Shown here: one piece after another, positions 11,238-22,849 of the stretch
Layout: each line of letters starts with the position of its first letter
Position numbering within the stretch: position 1 is the first letter of the stretch
NCBI GenBank assembly: GCA_026075535.2
Contig: AP026547.1
Span: forward strand, 6,386,001 to 6,450,000
Length of the DNA stretch: 64,000 bases
Source of the DNA: Tricholoma matsutake
Lineage: Eukaryota; Basidiomycota; Agaricomycetes; Agaricales; Tricholomataceae
Direction of reading: 5' to 3'
Made by a program: the position numbers and the translations under genes
The notes under the pieces: generated by a model
The model's database searches: none
Told to the model about the DNA's origin: nothing
What the model saw: only the letters and a program-made list of their open reading frames with translations

Positions 11238-14200
11238 TTACTCTTTCTCTTGTTTTGCGTTCCATTCATCCAATGCTTCTGTTTCCAGCAACTCTGTGTG
11301 TGGCAGCCACAAATCCGATTCTGCCCCATACCCTTTCCATCTCACCAGATACTGCTTCCCCCGTCCTTGTGGATGTTCATCCAATATTTTCCCGATGAAA
11401 TACTCCATCGCTCCGTCTTCTGTGATTATTGGTCCCGGCTGCTCTAGTTCTCGTCCTGGAAAAAGTTTAGGATCATTTGGCATGTGTGTTCGCAGTTGTG
11501 ATACATGGAAATTTGGGTGTTGTTTTGCGGATGGTGGGAGTTGAACTTTGTATGTCGATACCTCTGGGTGCACTTCGAGGATGTCATATGGTCCGTCGAA
11601 TTGTGGCATAAATTTTGCTACGCAGCTGTCTTTTCCTTGCATGTAGTCCCTTCTTTGCCGTGCTGTTGCCAGCATCACTCTGTCTCCCACCTTGTATTCC
11701 GGATCTGGTGCTCGACCTGCATTTGCATGATGTGCTTGTGAAATTTTTGCTCCTAACAATGTGTCTTTCGTGCCTTGTACATTGTTTTTGATCTTCTCCA
11801 ACATCTCTTTGGCCGCCTGCATCGCATCTCCCCCCTCCATGTTTTCCTTTGGCAAGGGCGGTAACAGTCGTGGCAACCTGCCTGTTTTGAGCATGAAGGG
11901 CGAGAAGCCCATTGATATGTTCATGGTGTTCATTATGTCGAATCGGACTTTTGTTAGTGCCTTGGCCCACCCTTTTTGATTACGGTCGACATGGTATCTC
12001 AAGCATTGTATGACTGTTTTGTTTGTTCACTCTGACACTCCATCTGTCTCCGGATGATACGACGTTGATAGTTTGTGTCGGATCCCTGTGAGTTTCATGA
12101 GCGCTTTCCAGAATTTGCTCATGAAAACTTTGTCTCTGTCAGAGATTATCTCGTGCGGGCACCCATTTTCACAGTACCAAGTGTCGAAGAAAATGTTTGC
12201 GAATTCCTCAGCTGTAATCTCTGTGGAGCAGGCTGCAATCTGTATGTCTGCTCCTAACCGATCTGTCATTGTTACAATTGCATTCATCCCTTCGTCCACA
12301 GGTAAAGGTCCCACGAAATCAATTCCTACTGATTTGAATCTATCGTCAGGAACCGGCAGTGGGTGTAGTGGGCCCAGGATTTTGTTTGTCATTGATTTGT
12401 TTCTCTGGCAATCAGTGCATGCGGGGATGTATGCCGACAAGAGGTCTTTACGCATGTTCGGCCAGTAAAATTCATTGCGTAGGGTGACGTAGGATTTTTC
12501 TCCTCCAAAATGTCCCAGGTTGTCATGGGCTAGGCGGTACAACTCTTCTCTTAGATTTTTGTATTTTGGGACTATTAGTCATCCGCCCACAAGGAGTAAG
12601 CCATTTTCTAATGAGATGTTCAGTTTCTTGTTGAATCATCCCACATTTTAGGTCGTTCATGATGCCAATGCACCATTTGTTGTGTTTGTACCCTCTCCGG
12701 ATATTCGAGAACACCCATGGGTCATTTTCGATTGTGAAGATTGCTGAAACATGAGCAACCATCGATGGTGGTTTTTCTTCGGGCATCCACAAAAGCGCAT
12801 CTGCCACGGTGTTGTCCTCTCCTTTGATGTAGATAATGGTGTATTTGTATTGAGAGAGGTATTCCATCCACCTGGCTTGTCGCAATGACAGGTCTTTTTG
12901 TGTGTCGAAATTCTTTAACGTCTTGTGATATGTGTAGATGTTAATGTGTGTACCCAATAGATCGATGTGCCATTTCATTATTGCTCACATGATACTAAGC
13001 AGTTCTTGCTCATGTACTGGGTAATGGAGTTCTGCTCCTTTCAGTTGCCGGCTGTTGAAGGCTACAGGCCTTGCTGTCTCCCATGTCTTTCCAAACAATA
13101 GCATGGCTCCTGTACGACATTTACTGGCATCACAAGTGACAAAGATTTTATTTTGTTTTCTCCAGGATTACAATGGTCGATAGATATCAGGCAGTCTCAG
13201 CCAAGCACCAAGCCTTTAATTGCGTCGAACGCAAACTGGTGTTCCGCTGTCCAGGTTGGAAATGTGCCATTGCATTGTTTCTTGGTTAGTGGAGTGAGGA
13301 TTGTCGTGTGCTCTGCCAGTGCTGGCAGGAAAGCGCTAATGTATCGCACCAAGCCTAGAAATTGTTGTACCTGCTTGGCTGATCTCAGCGCCTGCCATTC
13401 GAGTATTTTCTCCACCTTCGAGTTATCTGCTTCGATACCTTTCGCTGAGATGTGGTGTCCTAGGAAATTCATTTCTGTTTCGAAAAGCATTGACTTCTTT
13501 AATGAGCAGAATAGCTGTGCCGCGCGCAAAGTTTTCCAGTACTTTTGTTACGTTTTCTTTATGTTCAGCCAGTGACAATGACCAAATTATTATATCGTCC
13601 AGATACACATGGCATATTTTTCCAATCAACGTCGACAAAGCCAGGGTGACACATCGTTGGTGTGTTGCTGGGGAGTTTTGCAAACCCATTGGCATGACCA
13701 CCCACTCCCATAAACCAAAAGGCGTCAGTGTCGCGGTATATTTGATATGTGCTGGGTTCATTAGAGTCTGGAAAAATGAATTTGTCATGTCTATTTTCCC
13801 CCCAGATCTTCCCTTTGGAACAATCTGCCAGGATATCCTCAATGTGAGGGAGAGGATAGCAGTCCGGCACCGTGATGGTGTTCAGTTTTCTGTAGTCGTT
13901 CACCCAGCATGGGAGAACCGACTTGTCAGCTTTGGGAATGATGAAAGAAGGCGATGTGAATGGTGAATTTGACAGTCGTATTTGTCCCACTGCTGAATGT
14001 TGGTCAATAAGCATCTTCCATCCATCTCTGTACTTTCACGGGCATGAGTATGCTCTCCCCACTGACACAGGTAGTCCTGGTTTGATTTCGATATTGTGGT
14101 ACACGCTTGTGGGGAGGTCTTTTGCATGGGGAATGTCGGTTGGGAAACGGTCATCAAATTTCTTTTTAAATTTTGCATCTAGCGCTTGTAGGATTTCTTG

Positions 14201-14941
14201 TCCTGCCAACTGTTTGATTTGCGCCTTGACAAGGCCTATCAGATCCGCTGGTCCTGACGTATGCATTTCGAAATCGAAATGCTCTGGGTTTTCTTTGAAT
14301 AACTCTAGCATTTCTGTGTGTACTTTCATTTGCTTTGTTCTAACCTCTTTGTGCGCCAGTTTGATCTCCAATGCTACTTTCTTTCGGTGTTGTGGGGGTG
14401 ATAATGGAGGTACATGTACTCGTGGTGTACTTGGATTCAGGAGGTCATAACCACTTTCTTTTGCGATTACTGTTTGCAGTTCCGCATCGACCACTATCTT
14501 GTTTTTTGAGAGGAAATCCAGTCCTAGAATTATGTCCGTATGCAAATCAGGGCAAATGATCGCCTCGACGATGCACAATTTCCATATTGAGTCAGGGGAC
14601 TGGAGATGTAATTTACAATATTCGTTCAAAACATAGGCAGAGTCCTTTTTCCCTCCCTTCTTCTCTACAAATGCACCAGAAGCCGCATATGGGTTGAAAA
14701 GCTTTCTTTGTTGCAATGCCATTATGTTGATGAGGTCAGAGGAAATCAGCACTGGGGGACATCCATGGTCAATAAGGGCTTTGATCGGTGTAGGGGCACA
14801 AACAGCCAGCACATTGAGGCAACATGACCACCAAAGATGTTTGGGAAGTGAAATGACTTTTGGTATGTACTCGTCAATTTCATCATCTCCAAATTCCAAG
14901 TCGCTTTCACTATCCACCTCGAAAACTGCACCGATGACAGT
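11238..14941 (-). pseudogene. Gypsy-A pol remnant (PR-RT-RH-IN-chromodomain)
   Basis: Read from 14941 to 11238. The protease has DHG where D-S/T-G is usual (IDHGCPPVLI, near 14757). The reverse transcriptase keeps an intact YLDD (near 13600). RNase H has a DNTVADAL motif near 12800. The integrase has an HHCC finger and two catalytic aspartates (IDFVG, SDRDK). The chromodomain ends the protein (YFIGKILDEH to WLPHTELLE). The integrase is cut near 12015 by a TGA directly after the SE of the active-site region, where arginine fits. Several frameshifts occur between 12540 and 14036. The gene is dead. Confidence 0.88.
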
Positions 14942-15647
14942 TGTTAAGAACTGATCCTAGAGGCCGCTTTGGAATCCATCCAGACACTGCGGGTGATGAT
15001 AGCGGGAGATTGTCGGGTCAATGCAGATTCTGCGGGAGGGGGAACGGAAAGGACTTGGCTTCAGCTTGTAAGAAGCTGTGCCCTTCACCTTGTCTGGTGT
15101 CCTAATTTCAAGTTGAGGGTTTAGAGGTAGGAGCAGGAAAGTGCGGGTAAACGCGGGGAGGAGTACGGAGGGACTTAGGTTGAGTTCAGATGAGACTAGA
15201 ACTTCAGAGGGAGACTAGAGGTTGAGTCAAATGTAGTTCAGACTCTTAGAGGACAGGGGTTGGAGTAGAAGGAGGTTTTAGATTGGCAGGGTAAAGTTGA
15301 GTCTATGTCGATATAGGAACTGAGGAATACAAGGCGAAACTAACTAAGCTTAAATACTGTAGTCCAGAATAATGCGGAACAGGAATGAAGACTGCGGCAG
15401 TGTCTCGACTGCGTAGATACATTACCTATGGGAGCCACACAGGAATCTGTAGTCGAATTTGCAATAGAGACGGCAGCCTTGGAAAGGCAGCCGTGGATGC
15501 TGTACAAGGCGGCCTGATGCACAGCAGCGTGGGCAGTGCAAGGCAGCCAGGAACGAAATTGGGAGGCGTAGACAAAAGTCATGTTTGACGTGCGGGAAAG
15601 AGTCGGATGGATGCGGGTTCCAATCGGGTGAGGAATGGTTCTTGACA
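14942..15647 (-). repeat. Gypsy-B 3' LTR
   Basis: 706 bp. Its ends are imperfectly palindromic (TGTTAAGAACTG... and ...GGTTCTTGACA). It matches 21294-21999 with scattered transitions, and the 719-bp solo copy 22131-22849 in reverse orientation. Confidence 0.95.
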
Positions 15648-15784
15648 GTATTTCCCCCTTAGTGCCGAGCCTACGAGGCACGTGAGGGTTTGAGTCCGAA
15701 TGAGGAAGTTGGTTGAATTTTCCGAATGCGGTAATTGGTTGAAAAAATTTTCACATTCTTTCCTTCCCCCATCAACTATCAATT

Positions 15785-16132
15785 ATGTCTCCTCCAGCAG
15801 TATCTGCGCAGATCAAATTGGCCACGATGAGGGCTCAACACGAACAGAGGGAGCGGGCGATGAAGGAGCTGGAGGAAGCAGCGAGGGAGGAGGAACACCG
15901 GGTGCAGGAGGTGCAGAAGGCAGCAGAGGAGGCTGCAAAGGCTGAGGAGGCACGTCAGGCAGAGGCGCAGAAAAAGGAGGCATCAGCTGCAAAATGAGCG
16001 GAGAAGAAGCGGGCAGCTGCGGCCACAGGTTTGGAGGATGAGGAGGGTGGAGAGAAGGACGAGGGTGGAGAAGAGGGCAAGGTAGGGGGAGAGGGTGATG
16101 AAGACAGAGAGGGAGAAGTGGAGGTAGTGTAG
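15785..16132 (+). pseudogene. Antisense charged coiled-coil ORF in Gypsy-B
   Basis: On the strand opposite to gag-pol, between the end of pol and the 3' LTR, an ATG at 15785 opens 115 codons, ending with TAG at 16130-16132 and interrupted once by TGA at 15995-15997. That TGA follows AAK and precedes AEKKR, so CGA to TGA is likely. The product is almost entirely Glu, Lys, Arg, Ala and Gln in heptad-like order (long helix), then a Gly/Glu/Asp-rich acidic tail. Gypsy-C has a much longer antisense gene at the equivalent place. No function is known to me. Confidence 0.6.
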
Positions 16133-16218
16133 GGATCCGGTCAGATCCAAAAAAAATCTTTTTTCAATGAATTTTGTTTCTGAGTACAAACTGAGTGAAT
16201 AAGCAACGTGAATAGCCT

Positions 16219-19200
16219 TTAAGTGGGTAATGGACCAGGTTTTTGTGGGTAGCGGGTGTGAAAATCCGCAAGGAGTTCTTGGGCATGCTCAAGTTCCGTA
16301 ACAGGTAGCCAGGAGGTCTCTTCATCGGTTCCCTGGTAACCTTCCCATTGGACGAGGTAGAGAATCTTGCAGCGACGTCGGTTGTCAACTTTGGAGTCGA
16401 GGACTTCGGTGATCTCATATTCGAGCTCGTCATCGATGGTGATTGGAGGAGGTGGAGGTTGTACTTGATTTGGAATTGTGTTCGGGGAGTGTTTCTCTAG
16501 TTGAGAGACATGGAAAACAGGGTGAATGGCCCACATGTGATCTGGGAGCCGCAGGGTGACTGAGTGAGTGCCCGGGCGGGTGATGATTTCAAAGGGGCCA
16601 TGGTGCTTTTTGGAAAGTTTCTTGGAAGGACGTGTGGTGCGGATATTTTCCGCAGTGACATAGGCAGAATCACCAATGTTGAAGTCGGGTGCGGGTGCCC
16701 GATGTTTTTCCGCAGGACCTTGATAACGCTCTTGAGCGGCTGCAAGTTGTTTCCAAAGCTCCTGATGAAGGTCGTCTAAGTCGACGACAAACTCATGGGC
16801 GCGCTGTGAAGCTAAGTCACGTTCTGGAAAGACGGAAATGTTCAGGTGATAGCCTTTGTTGGCAAAGAAAGGGGATACGCCTGTAGAGGCGGAAGGAGCA
16901 TTGTTGTAGGCAAATTCGCCCAAGGGTAAGAGGTAAGACCAGTCGTCCTGCTGATAGTTGCAGAAGATCTGGAGGTACTGTTCCAAGGTCTGATTAAGTC
17001 GTTCTGTCTGACCATCACCTTGCAGGTGATAACCGGAAGTGAAGTGGATCCACATGTCAAGTGCTTTTCCGAGGGAGCGGAAGAAATGGGAGACAAACTT
17101 GGATCCCCGGTCACAAGTGACATGCGATGGAATGCCATGCTTGGAGAAGACGTGGAGGATGAACAGGTTGGCTAGTTCTTGGGCTGTGATTTCATTGACA
17201 GTTGGGATGAAGATGCCTTGCTTGGTGAGGTGGCCAACGATGACCAGGATAGCGGTGTGACCGTTGGAGTCAGGTAGTTGTTCAATGAAGTCCATGGAGA
17301 TGGAGTTCCAAGGTCGTTCCGGAACCGGAAGTTGTTTTAGGAACCCGTAGGGCTTGTGTCGAGGCGATTTGGATTGTTTGCAAGTGGTACAGGATTTGCA
17401 GAATTCCTGCACAAAGGTGCAGAGGTTTGGCCAGACATATTCCTGGTGGACAAGCTGCTGGGTTTTGTTTTGTCCGAAGTGGCCAGAGAGGATGTGATCG
17501 TGTTTGTACTGAAGGACCTTGAGGCAAAGATCCGCGACATCTGGAACATAAATCCAGTCAAAGTGGCAGAGAAGACCTGCCTTGTCTATGGTCCAGTTGG
17601 GGTCAACAGGTGTCGGAAGATGTGCAGATAATAAAGGGTCAAGGGGTAGGGAGGTGTGGATGTCGTGGTGAAGTTTCTCAATATCCATGATTACTGCCTG
17701 TCGAAGGATGGGTGTGGCGAAATAGGTGGCACAGAGGGAAGAGGTGAGCTGTTCCTGTGTGAATACAGGTCGGAAGTTGGTTGGGTTTACGGAGGCGAAG
17801 TCGCTATTTCCCCCTTTGCGGTAGACGTCCCAACATCTAGTGAGTGCATCTGGCTTGGCCCCTAGTTTCCCGGGGCGGAAGCGGATGACGAGATTGAACT
17901 GGGAAAGGTACTCAGACCAATGGGCCTGGCGGCAGGTGAGCAACTTGGTAGTGCTGAAGTACTCAAGATTTTTGTGGTTGGTGACCACATCAACCGGGTT
18001 TGTGGAACCCTCGAAATACTGCCACCAGTGTTTGAAAGCTTTGAAAATGGCCAAGAGTTCCTTATCATGGGTGTCATAATTTAGTTCAGCGGGATTGAAG
18101 GAGCGGGAATGAAAAGTGACTGGATGGATTTCTCCATCCGCAGTGTAAACCAAAAGGATAGCCGCTAGGGCATAGTCAGAAGTGTCGGTTTCAAGTACCA
18201 TCTGTGAGTCAGGTACCCATTGTGTTAAGACGGGGGCGTGGGTGAATTCTTGTTTGAGCTTTTCAAAAGCGTCGCAGCACTTCTTGTTGAAGTCCCATGG
18301 TGTGGATTTTTGCGTCAAGCAGGTGAGTGGGATGACAATGTCTGAATAGCCATTAATGAAGCGGTGGTAAAAGTTGCAAAAGCCTAAGAAGGATTGAATG
18401 TCCTTAACTTTCCTAGGCTCGGGCCAGTCAAGCACAGTTTTGACTTTATCCTCAGACATCCGCAGTCCATCTGGTGAAAGGATGAAACCCAAATATTCGA
18501 CGGTGTCTTTGTGGAACTCACATTTCTGTGGAGAGGCGTAAAGTCCATTTTTCCGGAGACGGTGGAGGACTTCTTTGATGTGAGCCCCATGCTGGGACTT
18601 GTCATCAGAATAGATTAGGATGTCGTCGAGGTATACGATGACACAAACATCCAGCATGTCGCTGAAGATGTCGTTCATAAACCGCTGGAAAGCTGCGGGT
18701 GCATCAGTGAGCCCAAAGGGGACCCAACCACCAACCACTCAGCGATGCAGACTAGGTGATAAGCATGCCGCAAGTCTATTTTGGTGAACAAGCGGGCTTT
18801 GCGGGGAGAGTCAAGTAGGTCGGAAATGAGAGGAAGTGGGTAGCAGTCTTTCTTTGTAAGATGGTTAAGTCCTCGGTAGTCGACACAAAGTTGGAGACTA
18901 CCATCCTTCTTCTTGACAAAGAGAATAGGGGTGCCATGCAGTGACTTGGATGGGCGGATGAAACCTGAGCGGACATTTTTGTCAATAAAGACTCGTAAGG
19001 CTTCTAATTCAGAGGGGGAGAGAGAATACATTCGGCCCGGAGGCAGAGGAGTATTGTCTTCTGTCTCTATCTTGAGGTTGTAAGACTGATGCAGAGGAAG
19101 GGTATCCGCTTTAGTCTTATTAAAGACATCAGCAAATTCGTGATACTCAGGCGGAATCTCGGAAAGGTCAGAAGAGTTAGCGGAATGGGCGGAGTGGGCA

Positions 19201-19871
19201 GATAACCCTTCTGGAGCGAAGGTCATCTGAAAAGCTACTGCCCCAGGAAGTTTGCTAGCATGCGCATAAGCAGCAGCGTTGATGAAGGAGATGTCGGGAG
19301 GTGTAAACTTAGGAGGAATGGGGGATTCGGAAAGTGCGGAAGAGTCGAGGATTTCTACCAGAAGATTCGGGGACAAAGGTGACGTCAGGGGTGCTGGACC
19401 TCTATGATCTGCAGAGTGGAAAGCGAGTTGGCTTGAAGACCAGTCAATCAATGGATTGTATTGCTCCAGCCAGTTATGACCAAGTACGGTGGAACAGGAA
19501 GAGTCGAGCGAGGTTACATAAAATGACAAATTGAATACTTCACCGGCAGGGAAGGTGACCGGAAGTTTGACAATCTGAGTTATGGTGGAGTTGCAAGTTC
19601 CATCAAAGAGTCGTAAACCAATCGGGTTAATGGATTCCGTGCTGAGTTGGTTATTCAACACGAAAGAGGAGTCAAGGAAGCAGTGGGAGGAGCCAGAGTC
19701 GATAAGGGTTTGGAAAGGGGCAGAAGATTCAGGGAAGGTTAAAAGAATGGTTAAGGAGTCAGGGTCGGAAAGAGCAGACACGTTGAGACAAACGTAGGCA
19801 GCCAAGTGGGTAAGGTCAATGCAACCCCCAGCCCCAATGGCTGTATCCTGAGGGTTGCAGACTATTTTTCC
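16219..19871 (-). pseudogene. Gypsy-B pol (PR-RT-RH-IN-chromodomain), one lesion
   Basis: Read from 19871 to 16219 in the -1 frame relative to gag. The protease has a DSG active site. The reverse transcriptase has YLDD (near 18640), and RNase H keeps ETDTSDY and its downstream acidic residues. The integrase has an HHCC finger, the D and D motifs (MDFIE, CDRGS) and GQTERLNQ. A chromodomain (YLVQWEGY, near 16340) closes the protein. The single lesion is near 18730: the block of about 16 residues normally found between the I-A-x-x and W-L-V motifs of reverse transcriptase is missing and the frame shifts. Otherwise the 839-codon lower part is open. Confidence 0.92.
19862..19871 (-). promoter_or_regulatory. 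Candidate -1 frameshift site at gag-pol junction of Gypsy-B
   Basis: The gag stop lies in the minus-strand string GGAAAAATAG. Slipping back one base on the A run places the ribosome in the frame that continues into protease (GGA AAA ATA GTC). The frame arithmetic is exact: the pol frame is -1 to gag. The site is inferred from position and composition only. Confidence 0.5.
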
Positions 19872-21253
19872 GAGTCCATAGTCTTGGGAACAACAGTGGA
19901 TGCACGGGCTTTTGCAGCTTTGGATTTCGGGCAGTTTCCTGCTATGTGCCCTTCCTCACTGCAGTAGAGACAAAGTCGTTCTCTCATGCGACGTTCTCGT
20001 TCCTCCCCAGTAAGCTTGCCGTTCTTCCCCAACTTATCGGAGATGGACGACTTGGGCTTGTCCCGGGAAGTGTTCTTTGTTGCGGAAGACTGCTGATTGG
20101 AGGTGTTACCGTGGGCGGAGTTTGAAGATGCGTGGTTTGTCAACGGGGAAGGGCTTTTTGAAGAGTCCTTCCGACTAGAGTTAGTGATGTTACTGGAATT
20201 CTTTGTTTCAAAATGGGATTCGTCTTCTTGCATCCAGTAGATGTCGTTGCTGTCCTGCGCTTTCAAGCGCAGTTCTGCAAGAGTATTGGGTTTACCACCC
20301 CAGAGAACTTCTATGCAAAGCTGGAGCAGAAGACCATGGAAATAGCGGTCGCGAAGGGCTGCTTCATTCCAGTTGACCCTAGAAGCTAACTCCCAGAAGT
20401 CAACGTTATATTTTGTGATACGACCACCTTTCTTCATTGCTAAATCAGAGAGAGCTTTTTCCACATCTCCGACCGGGTTGTGCGGACCAAAGTTGCTTTC
20501 CAGCTCGGCGAGGAAAGCTTCGTAGTCCCACATCCAGTGTGCGGAATCTGTTGGGTCATTCAGACCAGGCTCAAACCAACTGAGAGCTGATCCCTTAAGA
20601 TAAGAAAGGATGAATATGATCTTTTTCTCATCAGAGGAAAATACGTGCGGACGGTCGTGGAAATGAAGATTGCAGGAGACTAAGAAGTCTCTAAGTTTTT
20701 TCGGATTGGCACCGTCAAAAGTGTCGGGGTTGCGAACTTTGATTTTTTTGGTCTTGGGTGTGTTATTCTGACAAAGGATGTGGATACTCTCCGAGAGGTT
20801 GTAAAGGACATCTATGAACCTATCCCCTGGGTCAGGGTTTTCCCCCGCGGGAGGTTGATCCTCAGGATCATTGGGATCGGGGTCACCCCCAGGGCTGTCA
20901 GGACCACTAGGGTCGTCGGGTCTGCTGGGGGGTCCGTCCTCTAGACCAGGATCTTCCAACCCAAAGGGTTCAGGCTGGTTGATGCCTCCTACGTACTCAA
21001 GGGGAGTTCTTGATCGAAAACCTTCTGGGTTGCCAGAAGGTTGCAGGGCACGGGCGGACATGAGGTTGGCACTGATTGAGGGAGCTCCTGAGCCGATTTG
21101 TCGAAAGATGTTTGAGGGTCTGGAAGACACTCCAAAAGTAGTGGCAGGTCGAGGGTTGGAAAGGGTGGATCGCTGGATTGCAGAGATCCCTGGAATAGTA
21201 CCAGCACGTTGGGAGTTTCTTGTTGTGTGCTGGCGAGTCTCAGTAGGGGTCAT
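19862..21253 (-). CDS. Gypsy-B Gag
   Basis: Uninterrupted 463-codon frame from the ATG 40 bp inside the 5' LTR. Residues 90-150 are proline- and aspartate-rich. The middle carries a capsid-like domain (YLKGSALSWFEPGL, near residue 215). A single CCHC zinc knuckle (CLYCSEEGHIAGNC) lies near residues 428-441. It should form the virus-like particle and bind element RNA. It is one of the few fully open structural genes in the window, which fits a recent insertion. Confidence 0.9.
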   Translation of the reverse strand: MTPTETRQHTTRNSQRAGTIPGISAIQRSTLSNPRPATTFGVSSRPSNIFRQIGSGAPSISANLMSARALQPSGNPEGFRSRTPLEYVGGINQPEPFGLEDPGLEDGPPSRPDDPSGPDSPGGDPDPNDPEDQPPAGENPDPGDRFIDVLYNLSESIHILCQNNTPKTKKIKVRNPDTFDGANPKKLRDFLVSCNLHFHDRPHVFSSDEKKIIFILSYLKGSALSWFEPGLNDPTDSAHWMWDYEAFLAELESNFGPHNPVGDVEKALSDLAMKKGGRITKYNVDFWELASRVNWNEAALRDRYFHGLLLQLCIEVLWGGKPNTLAELRLKAQDSNDIYWMQEDESHFETKNSSNITNSSRKDSSKSPSPLTNHASSNSAHGNTSNQQSSATKNTSRDKPKSSISDKLGKNGKLTGEERERRMRERLCLYCSEEGHIAGNCPKSKAAKARASTVVPKTMDSEK

Positions 21254-21293
21254 AGGGAGGAAATGGACAAGTGAAGTGTGAGTTTGTATATAC

Positions 21294-21999
21294 TGTTAAG
21301 AACTGATCCTAGAGGCCGCTTCGGAATCCGTCTGGACACTGCGGGTGATGATAGCAGGAGATTGTCGGGTTGATGCGGATTCTGCGGGAGGGGGAATGGA
21401 AAGGACTTGGCTTCAGCTTGTAAGAAGCTGTGCCCTTCACCTTGTCTGGTGTCCTAATTTCAAGTTGAGGGTTTAGAGGTAGGAGTGGGAAAGTGCAGGT
21501 AAACGCGGGGAGGAGTATGGAGGGACTTAGGTTGAGTTCAGATGAGACTAGAACTTCAGAGGGAGACTAGAGGTTGAGTCAAATGTAGTTCAGACTCTTA
21601 GAGGACAGGGGTTGGAGTAGAAGGAGGTTTTAGATTGGCAGGGTAAAGTCGAGTCTATGTCGATATAGGAACTGAGGAATACAAGGCGAAACTAACTAAG
21701 CTTAAATACTGTAGTCCGAAATAATGCGGAACAGGAACAAAGACTGCAGCAGTGTCTCGACTGCATAGATAAATTACCTACGGGAGCCACACAGGAATCC
21801 ATAGTCGAATTTGCAATAGAGATGGCAGCCTTGGAAAGGCAGCCGTGGATGCTGTACAAGGCGGCCTGATGCACAGCAGCATGGGCAGTGCAAGGCGGCC
21901 AGGAACGAAATCAGGAGGCGTAGACAAAAGTCATGTTTGACGTGCGGGAAAGAGTCGGATGGATGCGGGTTCCGATCGGGCAAGGAATGGTTCTTGACA
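21294..21999 (-). repeat. Gypsy-B 5' LTR
   Basis: 706 bp, same length as the partner. It lies 40 bp upstream of the gag start codon. Its outer end borders an inverted segment of Gypsy-A gag. Confidence 0.95.
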
Positions 22000-22130
22000 G
22001 CGGGCCATTACTCTCCCGATTGCCCACTTTCTGCTGATGTCAGACCGAGTGCCGAAGCTTGTAAAAATGTAATGCTAGCAAATGCAATGAAGGCAAAAGC
22101 AGTTTTTGAGAAGACGATCCCAGCTACTGT
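22000..22130 (+). pseudogene. Inverted piece of Gypsy-A gag (zinc finger region)
   Basis: This 131-bp piece encodes, on the plus strand, the HYxPDCPLS and EACKNVM region of gag. The rest of Gypsy-A gag and pol is on the minus strand. The corresponding part of Gypsy-E (55760-55870, minus strand) has the same motif, which identifies it. Turning the piece round restores the frame at both ends: it joins the cysteine pair at 22850-22890 on one side and the VIGAVF codons at about 14917-14941 on the other. It ends in ACTGT (22126-22130), the reverse complement of ACAGT at 14937-14941. Confidence 0.88.
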
Positions 22131-22849
22131 TGTCAAGAACCGTTCCTTGCCCGATCGGAACCCGCATCCATCCAACTCTTTCCCGCATGTCTTTCCTGCA
22201 TGTCAAACATGACTTTTGTCTACGCCTCCCAATTTCATTCCTGGCCGCCTTGCACTGCCCATGCTGCTGTGCATCAGGCCGCCTTGTACAGCATCCATGG
22301 CTGCCTTTCCAAGGCTGCCGTCTCTATTGCAAATTTGACTATGGATTCCTGTGTGGCTCCCGTAGGTAATTTATCTATGCAGTCGAGACACTGCTGCAGT
22401 CTTTGTTCCTGTTCCACATTATTTCGGACTACAGTATTTAAGCTTAGTTAGTTTCGCCTTGTATTCCTCAGTTCCTATATCGACATAGACTCGACTTTAC
22501 CCTGCCAATCTAAAACCTCCTTCTACTCCAACCCCTGTCCTCTAAGAGTCTGAACTACATTCGACTCAACCTCTAGTCTCCCTCTGAAGTTCTAGTCTCA
22601 TCTGAACTCAACCTAAGTCCCTCCGTACTCCTCCCCACATTTACCCACACTTTCCCGCTCCTACCTCTAAACCCTCAACTTGAAATTAGGACACCAGACA
22701 AGGTGAAGGGCACAGCTTCTTACAAGCTGAAGCCAAGTCCTTTCCGTTCCCCCTCCTGCAGAATCCGCATCGACCCAACAATCTCCCACTATCATCACCC
22801 GCAGTGTCCAGACAGATTCCGAAGCGGCCTCTAGGATCAGTTCTTAACA
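22131..22849 (+). repeat. Solo LTR of the Gypsy-B family in opposite orientation
   Basis: 719 bp running TGTCAAGAACCG to CAGTTCTTAACA, the reverse complement of the Gypsy-B LTR. No internal element sequence adjoins it. The outer flank CCCAT (22850-22854) compares with GCGGG after the other LTR (22000-22004, reverse complement CCCGC), three of five positions. Together with the inverted gag piece this marks a recombination product. Confidence 0.9.

Larger units (their letters stand above)
14942..21999 (-). mobile_element. Gypsy-B: near-intact chromodomain Ty3/gypsy element
   Basis: Two 706-bp LTRs (14942-15647, 21294-21999) enclose gag, pol and, on the opposite strand, a small charged ORF before the 3' LTR. 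The polypurine tract AAGGGGGAAATAC abuts the 3' LTR. The leader between the 5' LTR and the gag ATG is only 40 bp and has no evident tRNA primer site. The left target copy ACAGT is at 14937-14941; its partner is found inverted (ACTGT) at 22126-22130, see the inversion entry. Confidence 0.95.

Noticed and set aside
21937..22212. A 91-codon plus-strand gene across 22000-22212
   Set aside because: It is LTR sequence fused to the inverted piece of Gypsy-A gag, not a gene.
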